Shown: in pieces, positions 56,325 through 64,000 of the stretch
How positions within the stretch are numbered: position 1 is the first letter of the stretch
Layout of the letters: every line of letters starts with the position of its first letter
DNA from: Trachythela sp. YZ-2020
Lineage: Eukaryota; Cnidaria; Anthozoa; Malacalcyonacea; Clavulariidae
Direction of reading: 5' to 3'
DNA: 64,000 nt
NCBI GenBank assembly: GCA_016169945.1
Contig: JADLSH010000220.1
Location: forward strand, 3,038,001-3,102,000
Position numbers and translations under genes: made by a program
The notes under the pieces: generated by a model
Told to the model about the DNA's origin: nothing
The model's database searches: none
Seen by the model: the letters and a program-made list of their open reading frames with translations, nothing else

Positions 56325-57078
56325 CCATGGGAACTAAAATGAGTCCGAACTGTTCCAATTTATTGGTTGGATTTGCAAAAAAGCAGATCTTCGAGCAATA
56401 CCCTGATCCCATACCTAATTACCTTGCTAGGGACAATGACGACTGTCTCGGCACAGCATCCTGTTCCCATGGAGAGTTGGAGAAGTTTATTAACTTTGTT
56501 AATAACTTCCAGCCAGCATTCCAATTTACGTGGGAGATCAGTGAGACCAGTGTATCGTTCATAGATATACTTGTATCCAACAATGGCAATATACTTGTTA
56601 CTTCTGTTTTCTACAAGCCGACTGACTCCCGTAGCTATATTCTCTTTACCTCTTCCCACCCCAACCACACTAAAATATCTATTCCCTTCTCTCAGTTCCT
56701 TCGTCTTCGCCGCATTTTCAGTGAAGATGAGGACTTCCGATCCATACAAAAAATCAGGAAATAAGAAACTTTTTTGTCCAATGCAGCTATCCAACCCTTC
56801 TCTTAGATACTGCCTTCCCGAAGGCCTCCCATATTCCTCGATCTGATACCATTAGATACCCTGTGTCTAATGTTCCCAACAACAAAATACTCCTAGTTCT
56901 CGCAATACCATCGTACCCTGAAACATCTTCCATTTTCTCCGATAACCCCTTTGTCTCGTTTGGACATATTAAAACTATCCGTGGAACCCTAGACCACATC
57001 ACTCTACCACAGGATTCGCCGTCCCCTAATGGCACGTTTCCTTTTGGCGTGAAGCTGTGTAAAACATGCTCAAACTTT
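56325..57078 (+). pseudogene. Penelope-like element RT fragment, plus copy
   Basis: Reads GTKMSPNCSNLLVGFAKKQI, RDNDDCLG (the Y/F-x-DD core region with Asn in place of the usual Ile), FVNNFQPAFQFTWEISETSV, SFIDILVSN and FYKPTDSRSYILFTSSHPNH. In shifted frames it continues with the linker GTFPFGVKLCKTC. It runs head-to-head with the minus copy, sharing the segment that starts at FQPAFQFT. It ends abruptly at about 57078, where LINE sequence begins. Confidence 0.8.
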
Positions 57079-57345
57079 GAAATTTTTAAATCTAAACTGA
57101 AAACATATTTTTTTAAACAAGCGTTTGACCTTGACTAAATAAAATGCTTGATAGCATTGCTTTATTTTACATAATAGATTCTTCATTAATTAGCTTTTAC
57201 CTGAACATTCTATTAAATATGTAATTGAGTATTAATTAAGATATTTTATTGAATCGTAATTTGGAAACAATCCTGTAAAGCGCTTAGATTTGGTATAGTC
57301 GCTATATAAATGTAAGTATTATTATTATTATTATTTTTAATTGGC
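57079..57345 (+). pseudogene. LINE 3' end
   Basis: IFKSKLKTYFFKQAFDLD then a stop, an AT-rich 3' stretch and the tail GCGCTTAGA...GCTATATAAATGTA followed by (TTA)n at 57324-57342. Typical of an L2/RTE-like 3' end. It is fused directly to the Penelope fragment. Confidence 0.6.
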
Positions 57346-57432
57346 ACCCAAACGGTGTTAAAATAGCACTTTGTATTTAACACCACCTGATGGTGTCAAT
57401 TTAGCAACTATGAAGGTGCTATTTTAACACCT
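57346..57432. repeat. GGTGTTAAAATAGCAC-type palindromic repeat
   Basis: Diverged relative of 42150-42607 (GGTGTTAAAATAGCAC, GGTGTCAATTTAGCA, GGTGCTATTTTAACACC). Its right end supplies the last codons and the stop of the exon at 57433-57665. Confidence 0.75.
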
Positions 57433-60400
57433 TCAATTTAACAGTGCGCGTAAGCGTTGAATATATGTCTCTCCTGATTCCACGTCTACAATATCTCCTA
57501 GCTTATCAGTTTCTTTTAATTTCATATGGTAAGCAAGATCACCTTGCGTTCTCTCGACATGGAAGCTCCCACCAACGTTAAGTTGGGGGTCTTTAGCAAC
57601 TAGTTCACCAACATTCGCTGTCTTGGCGTCCAGCAGATCAACCCGAATATGTTCATGTCTTGCAGCTGCAACGTATTTTAAACATTTGAATATTCATGAG
57701 ACAACTAAGAAACTTTGTTGCGGAACCAACACAGCAAAATACAGAACAATACGTGGCCAAAAGTGCAAATAATGCGGCGCAACTCAATGCAACGCAGTGC
57801 ATCTCAAATGGCGGAGCGCAACTTAAAAAAAATGGAACAAGTGCAACCTAGTACAACGCAGCGCAATGAGAAAAACCACAAGAAAAATCGAGGCCAAGCA
57901 AAAGAAGCAGGCAGCAACAACAATGAATGCAGTGCAAAGCCAAAGACCACCGTACAACCCACAACAAGGCACCGCCATCAAAATCAACACAGCACAATCT
58001 AAAAATAATAACGTATTACAACCAAAAATACCACATGCAGTTCAACCGTGAACACAGCTCAACCGATAACAAATCGATAAAAATGCACCAATTCAGTACA
58101 AGCCTCTAGAATTAGACTGTGATATAAATACTTACCCCCATCAAACACTCCACTGTCCACTGTTCCTTCAAGAGAACCTGAAAAATCAAACCTCAGTTAA
58201 ACAACTCTCACGCACTATTAAAAAATGCGAAGGGGCGATTATATGTTAATTGTCCAGACGAAATATTAATGCTGAATGTTAAATATAGAAAGGATGTATT
58301 ATGTACTGTTTAATAAACGAGCGAAAGTGTTTTATCAGGTTTAAAACCACGAGCGCGCAGCGCGAGTGGTTTTAGACCTGATAAAACACGTCTCGCGAGT
58401 TTATTAAACGGCTTCAAAAACGATTGTCCATGTGGGAGCAATCATGGTAAACATTTGAAGCATGTATATACATGTATTGTGTTATGTAAGGAGAATTTGC
58501 TTGTTGTTTGGGTATAATCGGCATCGTAAGCGCATTTGTTTATTTCACGAGCGATCAGGCAGAACTAAGTGGGGCATATGTTAAATGTTTATTCAAGTCT
58601 GTAGGTGGGAATACGATTTTCGGGCGTTTTTAGCGTATGGTATGGCGTCGACGCGAACTTTAGGAAGCCTAAAAGTGGCGAAGAGGAGAAGCAAATGCTC
58701 GAAAATGCAGTCCCTAAGTCAACCCGTAGCGTTAATAAATGGTCTATGAAGATCTTCTCCGAGTGGCAGGCAACAAGGTTAAATAAGAAAGCTTCAAATG
58801 AACAAAGCAATTCAGCTGTGGATACTTCAGTAATTCAAGACTTGCATGTCAACTTGTGTAGCATGTCGGCAGAGACACTCAATTTCTGATTAACGAAGTT
58901 TGTTATGGAGGTGTGTAAAGAGGACGGAGAATGTTATCCTCCTAGAACGCTCTATAGTATTTGTGGGATTCAGCGCCATTCATTATGCGACTGCAATGGA
59001 GTTAGTGCAATTGCGATCTTGGACAAGAAAGACAAGAGGTATAAAGTGATTAATGTAATTGATTGCGTTCAATACAAAATTGAGCTAACATTTCTTTAAT
59101 ATATATTTTTAGATTTGCTACGTTTAGAAGGGCCTTGATCCTTGGATGCTGAAATGAGACAAGCGAATTATGAGGGGATTGCCAAATGAGGAAATGCCAA
59201 GTGAGGATGCGAAAGAATCAGATTTTCTTTTGGATGATTTTGACTTTGATATTCCAGATGATATACTGTGTAACATTCCAATTCCTGGCGATCGCCCAAT
59301 GGGTAGTGATAGTAATACGGTCAGCGAATCGTTTACAAGATCTGTGTTCAACAATTGTACTATTAATTTTGTTAGCAAGTAAAATAGAGTTGAGTTCAGT
59401 AAAGGTTGTTGTGTTATTCAATTTTTCCTAATAAAATGTTTTGTTCATATTAGACTGCTTTCTTTAGCGTCATTAGTATTCTTTATATAAAAATGCTCAC
59501 CCTTATTAGTATTCTTTATATAAAGAATACTAATAAGGGTGAGTTTTTTTATATAAAGAATACTGATGAGGTTGATGGTGTATTCACCGGTTTTAAAGAT
59601 GTATGCTTGTGACCTATTTTCTCGATGTGATTGGTTCATTTCCTTATGAATTATTAATGAGTTTTTGAAATTTAAAATATTACATTGGAATTGTTTGTCT
59701 AGAGCCGTTGAAACCGTTGGCTCTTTTCGTTAAATGGTTCGTCTGCTGTACGAGTACACATTTTTGCACTCTTGTTCGATTTTGCCACTGGAATATATTT
59801 TTCTTGCATATTTCTGTATTATTCACAAAATGTGAAAGCAATAAGCGTACTCAGATTGTTGACAGCGCTTCCCAAATAGCATTTTGCGCGTCGAATTTGA
59901 CTTTAAGACTGGAAGATTCGAAATACGGGCAACAAAGTATTGAACTGTTCAATTGTCAGCCGTGTTTTATGCATAGCGACAATAGAATGGTCATTAAAAA
60001 TTTTTTGTTCTTGCATATTTTATCTTCTTTGTAAAGCAAAATAATGAATGATACACCTTAAAGGAATATATATTCCAATTTACAAATAAACTATGCGGTT
60101 GTAGCTGCATGATATGATTTGACTACAATTTATCCCACCGCAGAACGTCACGGCGTCATTTGGATGGGCAGTTGACAGTGTGCATTGTCTTATTATTATA
60201 ATGGACTTTTCTAGATTTAAACTCCATTCAATATGAAGCGACTCTTACATAAAAGAAATTTTCGAAATTTTACACTTCAGGATTCAGCGTCAACCACTGT
60301 ATTACATTTAAGATAGTTATACGTACGCTGCTCACTAATACTGCCATCCGGGCTCATCACAGGGATAAAGTCGTTTCGGCGGTTTATCCATATCAAGAAA

Positions 60401-60665
60401 TTACAGTATTACACTCCAACTCCATACGCTACAGTCGTTTAGAGTAATAGAGCAGTATCCAAATGACACATACCTGCTTTTGATTCTGATCCGGCCATAC
60501 GCAAGTTGAATATTGGACTGATATATTTTTGGCTCCTCGAGCAATCAATAAATTCCAGTTGAATAACTAGCTGAAATATGTTCAGTTTTCGATCTTTGGC
60601 TGACTTGGCTAATCGAAAAACTGGTTTACCAGGTATATTCCCTTCATAGATTTCATGAAGATCCA
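57433..60665 (-). CDS. Three spliced exons of an unrecognised gene, copy 2
   Basis: Exon 60474-60665 (acceptor TTTTCAG, donor GTATGT) reads DLHEIYEGNIPGKPVFRLAK, LNIFQLVIQLEFIDCSRSQK. Exon 58136-58177 (acceptor TTTTTCAG, donor GTAAGTAT) is a 42-base microexon reading SLEGTVDSGVFDG. Exon 57433-57665 (acceptor CGTTGCAG) reads ARHEHIRVDLLDAKTANVGE, NVGGSFHVERTQ, YHMKLKETDKLGDIVDVESG and ends before TGA at 57433. All phases agree (G+GT, then G+CT), strong evidence for a genuine transcript. No family recognised. The counterpart of copy 1's last exon (about 60290-60395) is dead here: its acceptor AG became GG and its frame meets a TAG. The long intron holds a ~1.4-kb mobile insertion. Upstream exons beyond 60670 were not found. 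Confidence 0.55.
58306..58420. repeat. Foldback at the left end of the insertion
   Basis: GTTTAATAAACGAGCG...TTTTATCAGG-TTTAAAACCAC pairs with GTGGTTTTAGACCTGATAAA...CGCGAGTTTATTAAAC around GAGCGCGCAGCGCGAG. It resembles the foldback at 61535-61615 in its CAGATAAA-GAC/TCTCGCG motif. Confidence 0.85.
58605..59382 (+). pseudogene. Crypton-derived (KIAA1958/ZMYM2-like) fragment
   Basis: The frame reads VPKSTRSVNKWSMKIFSEWQ, INxx-like spacing, LHVNLCSMSAETLNF, a TGA where Trp is expected, then in the same frame LTKFVMEVCKEDGECYPPRT and LYSICGIQRH. This matches the N-terminal part of the tyrosine-recombinase-like region of Crypton-derived KIAA1958/ZMYM2/QRICH1-type proteins (xLxxWLxKFVxEVxKxDGxxYPPxTLYxIxxGIQRxL). 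A second segment (59170-59382) reads DDFDFDIPDDILCNIP and SVFNNCTINF, like the acidic part and tail of such proteins. The catalytic recombinase domain is missing, so this is an internal-deletion relic. Confidence 0.7.
59480..59570. repeat. TATAAAGAATACTAATAAGG palindrome
   Basis: Three CTTATTAGTATTCTTTATATAA-type segments, two in one orientation and their complements following, around a TTTATATAAAG centre near 59520. Marks the right end of the insertion. Confidence 0.85.
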
Positions 60666-60846
60666 CTGAAAACGGTTGCTAGAGAAAATGAATGTTCGTA
60701 AGTACATGTATGTTAGATAGCCTTCCTTGCAGTGCAAACATATAGACGCTCTAACATAAACATTCAGTTATCCTGAGGGCTGATGGTGTGTTTTACAAAT
60801 AGAAGTGCTTATCCATGCAAGAGGAACTGATTATGATTTAAAGCAG
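59703..60846. repeat. Segmental duplication copy 2, right part
   Basis: Continues the match to copy 1 (35412-36566) after the insertion, from TTGAAACCGTTGGCTC to GAACTGATTATGATTTAAAG. The left part of copy 2 is 57556-58299. Confidence 0.85.
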
Positions 60847-61534
60847 AAGAAGAATGAGGGTCTTCCCACAATGCAATGCGCCACATTATTATTCAAAATT
60901 GAAATTTGCTACAACGCGCGGTGAAAAATTGTAGATTTTTATTTCAATTTTTCCGTCGGAGAATTTTGTATTTTTGAAGATTAGTGTTTACAAATGTACT
61001 AATCGTATATTGAATATCATTATTCTTGTTTTGTTTCATTTCAATATCACGTTTTAGTCATGCTAGTCGCAGACTATATTTACCTATTTTTCGGGACAGA
61101 ACACAAATCACGAAAGTGGCTTTGATATTCGCCGGAGCTACTTATATTTATCATCGAGAAGAGTCGAAGTAAACCGTAGCATCGAATTAAAACGTTAAAG
61201 CCTAAAGTAGCTCCTTAAACAGACGGGTAATTGCGATAATTTTACTGTGCTCTGTTGCTGGTGGCAGGGATGCAAGGCTGCATGATGGGATCAAGCCTAC
61301 ATTTGCATGATATTATATAATTATATATATATTTCTAAAATTCATTAATTATTCATAAGCAAAATACAAAGGAAACTCATGACCCGTAGCGGATCTATAT
61401 ATCTGATATAGACTTGCTCAAATTTTCTCCTTCCACTTTTACAGCGTAGATAACATCAATCTTCAAAATTCCAACGCCAGTGAGTGTACAAAACGAGTCA
61501 TTTTAGAAGTCATATACAAACCTTGCAGTTCGGC
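60847..61534. other. No gene recognised
   Basis: AT-rich; nothing supported. Confidence 0.45.
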
Positions 61535-61615
61535 CTTTATCAGATCTAAAACACTCGGCTGCGCCTCGATGTTTTAAATCAGATAAAGACCTCTCGCGCG
61601 GTTTGTATATATTAC
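61535..61615. repeat. Foldback element with CpG core
   Basis: CTTTATCAGATCTAAAACA pairs loosely with TGTTTTAAATCAGATAAAG around CTCGGCTGCGCCTCGA; ends TACAAACC/GGTTTGTA. Confidence 0.75.
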
Positions 61616-62047
61616 ATATATATTACATTATTGTGAGGTAAAAGCACCATTGTCCACTTTGTTTTCCTTTTAATCTACCTTATCCTTTCCATGCATATCA
61701 GTGGAAAAAATATGCGACATTTATTGAAACAGTTTTATAAATGTGTACTTTCTATATTGTACTTCCTGACCAAAATGAATAATTTCTAACACCAATTCTG
61801 TGTGACCATGTTATTTATTTCAAACTAGAAATACATTCATGCAGAATCCCCTCGCCAATCGCCATTAGAACCAAATAATTATTCTCCCCAACACGTCCAA
61901 AGTTATTGTTACATGAAGCACTAAATCGATTACTGTAACCATGGTAAAACGCAATACACATTATAAAAACAGTAGAAAAAAACATTTAGCCAATATATTT
62001 ACCCTAACCCAACATGTCCATGTTACTATTCAGCTCACACATGCGGT
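61616..62047. other. No gene recognised
   Basis: Contains one copy of the dispersed CATTCATGCAGAATCCCCTCGC motif near 61829. Confidence 0.45.
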
Positions 62048-62866
62048 ACCCGGACATTTTGCCGAAAGACACTTTGCCGAAAGACATTTTGCCGAAAGAC
62101 ATTTTGCCGAAAGACATTTTGCCGAACGGACAGTTTGCCGACGGACATTTTGTCGAGCGGACACTTTGACGAACGGACAATTTGACGAACGGACTTTTCG
62201 CCGAAAAGACATTTTGCCGAAAGGACAACTTGCCGAAAATAGAGATATCTTCTGAAATTTAAAGGTTCGCTTACACGGTCAAAGTTTCTGTGATTAAAGT
62301 CATTGTCGACTTTGATGACAGAAACTTTGATACTGAAGTAGTTTCGTTATATTCTTTCATGTTTTTGACAAGTTTACCGAAATTTCGCGATATAAAGAAT
62401 AACATCATTCAACACTGACCATTCATGAATGTCAAGGTAAAAGTTTATTATGTATAATAAACTTTGTTAGTGAAATTGACATTCACGAGAACATGATAAT
62501 GTACTGTCGAGCTATTGCTCATAATTTGTAGAACAGTTACAAGCATGCTTTTTGTAAAATATATACATAAAGAATATAAAACGAAACTACTTCACTATCA
62601 AAGTTTCTGTCATCAAAGTCGACGATGACTTTAATTCCAGAAACTTTGACCGTGTGAGCGAACCTTTAAAGTTCAGAAGATATCTCTATTTTCGGCAAGT
62701 TGTCCTTTCGGCAAAATGTCTTTTCGGCGAAAAGTCCGTTCGTCAAATTGTCCGTTCGTCAAAGTGTCCGTTCGACAAAATGTCCGTCGGCAAACTGTCC
62801 GTTCGGCAAAATGTCTTTCGGCAAAATGTCTTTCGGCAAAGTGTCTTTCGGCAAAATGTCCGGCCA
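62048..62866. mobile_element. ~820-bp foldback element made of GCCGAAAGACATTTT repeats
   Basis: The left arm (62048-62350) consists of tandem ~16-base units (GCCGAAAGACATTTT, then GCCGAACGGACA, GACGAACGGACA variants). These are followed by CGAAAATAGAGATATCTTCTGAA and a hairpin-forming AAAGTTTCTG...CAGAAACTTT. The right arm (62585-62866) repeats all of this in reverse complement. The central ~235 bases hold a smaller palindrome (AAGTTTATTAT/ATAATAAACTTT). Ends are CCGGACATTTTGCC and GGCAAAATGTCCGG. All long open frames here follow from the repeats. Confidence 0.85.
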
Positions 62867-62929
62867 CCCACACATGCAAGTACATGCAGTACCTAATCAC
62901 ATAGCATCATTCTTGATTACCTCAATTTT

Positions 62930-63260
62930 ATGATACTAGAAATACATGCATGCAGCAACCCGTCGCCACAGCTAAACAACTATAGTTCCTAAACATTTAT
63001 GAGCTTTTCGTCGCAAAATCTGCATGCAAAGGATGCTTTGCTCAAAACCATGAGAATAGATTTAGTCAGAACAGGATCGTGAAGGGGTAAAACGAGGTTA
63101 CGAGAGCTAGGCTTTTTTAATTGCTTAACTGGAAAATATGGCAGTTGCACCAAAATGTTTACTGCTGGAAAGGGAATTCGACAAATTAGTGGCCTACTAA
63201 CGGCGTCTGTTATCTGGGTTTCAGACAAAGTTTTGGCTGGAAAAACGGGGATATTGAACC
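62930..63260 (+). repeat. Dispersed repeat (GCAGCAACCCCTCGC family), second long copy
   Basis: ATACATGCATGCAGCAACCCGTCGCC, then TTTTCGTCGCAAAATCTGCATGCAAAG and TTTTGGCTGGAAAAAC parallel 45430-45600. Confidence 0.55.
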
Positions 63261-64000
63261 CTCCTCCTTTTCCTGCAAAGGCTATTACCATTTAAATGTA
63301 GTATTTGACGTAAATACTAATTGTTTCAGTTCATCTCAAATGTGCCATGAATTTCTAGCCAAACAAGGGAAAACTGGAAGAAAATGTACATATAATGGAA
63401 TTATATAAAGAAATTTTAAGGATTTTTGCAAAGATAAACAATGGAAATTTGTTAATTTTCAAACTGTGGAAATACTCTAGAAAACCGGCAATGTAGTTAA
63501 AATATTAATAGCTTTAACGATATATATGAAATATACTGAAATATATCATTTAGTTGTGTTATTATGCATTCTAAAATTTTATTTTATGTAAAATTGAAAA
63601 ATTCAACCGTCCGTTCAATATAAAACGTTTCGTAAAGTTCATACAACAAAATCGCATTTTACCTATAAATTCCTTTTGGAAATGAAATCATGCGACTGAA
63701 AGTATACAATTCCCTCTATCGCTTTCCTTTTAATTTATAGCTTTTTGTTACATAAAATATAGGATATTTGGACTGGAATTAAATGAGACTGACCATTTAT
63801 ATAAGCAACAGTTTTTAGAGCAACAATGCCAATATGCCACGAACAAATACATCAACAAGTATAACAAACTCGTCTTATATGTTACTTTCTTCGCCCATAT
63901 ATCTTTTCCTATCTTTTACACCAAGAAAAAGCGATAAAATTCCCCCCACAGCTCCTCTTTATAAAGTACCTAAAAGCTATTTTTAAATTATTCAGAATTT
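63261..64000. other. No gene recognised
   Basis: AT-rich to the window edge; nothing supported. Confidence 0.45.

Larger units (their letters stand above)
58300..59702. mobile_element. ~1.4-kb insertion with Crypton-related fragment
   Basis: Defined by comparison with segmental copy 1, where GATGTGTTG runs straight into TCGTTGAAACC (about 35411). It begins with a foldback (58306-58420), carries a plus-strand coding fragment, and ends after a palindrome at 59480-59570. A target duplication is not clear. Confidence 0.75.

Noticed and set aside
62041..62260. Possible CRISPR array
   Set aside because: Repeats are directly adjacent with no unique spacers, the block is mirrored at 62640-62866, and the genome is eukaryotic.

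Overview
This looks like AT-rich, intron-bearing animal nuclear DNA. A cnidarian, probably an anthozoan, is my best guess. That rests on a secreted discoidin-type protein split by consensus GT-AG introns, Penelope-like elements with a GIY-YIG nuclease, many CR1/L2-like LINE remnants, a Crypton-related gene fragment of the KIAA1958/ZMYM2 type, and dense palindromic foldback elements. Nothing points to bacteria, a plasmid or a virus, and I found no intact rRNA or tRNA gene. All readings were made by eye from the sequence, so percentages are avoided and many repeat edges are approximate.

Layout. 0-7.2 kb: two exons of a minus-strand NXPE/PC-esterase-like (SGNH) gene, microsatellites, a LINE fragment, foldback elements and a decayed last exon of a discoidin gene. 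7.2-21.7 kb: a head-to-tail array of four ~2.9-kb units. Each carries a dead reverse-transcriptase segment and two oppositely oriented 9-bp minisatellites around a ~1.1-kb spacer. Unit 1 is split by a 2.72-kb foldback element with a 6-bp target duplication. 21.7-24.4 kb: inverted RT copies and Penelope/LINE debris. 24.5-26.3 kb: a complete three-exon discoidin-domain gene. 27.2-31.5 kb: a long-TIR element, then a CR1/L2-like LINE split by a 1.14-kb foldback-ended element with a 7-bp target duplication.

32.9-46.2 kb: a possible small secreted protein, then copy 1 of a segmental duplication holding exons of an unrecognised gene (36.0-36.4 kb), repeat duplications, a frameshifted two-exon gene fragment at 41.2-41.9 kb, and a possible first exon at 46.0-46.1 kb. 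46.5-57.4 kb: a palindrome with hammerhead-like cores, short TIR elements, a decayed duplicate of the 1.4-2.2 kb block, a second copy of the foldback-ended element, and two head-to-head Penelope-like fragments. 57.4-60.8 kb: copy 2 of the segmental duplication, where three exons splice in phase although a ~1.4-kb Crypton-related insertion sits in an intron. 62.0-62.9 kb: a foldback element built from short repeats.

The host genes seen are unrelated pieces and form no operon or pathway. The main story is repeat dynamics: nested insertions, paired foldbacks, a tandem RT-derived array, and duplicate gene copies that have lost different 3' exons.
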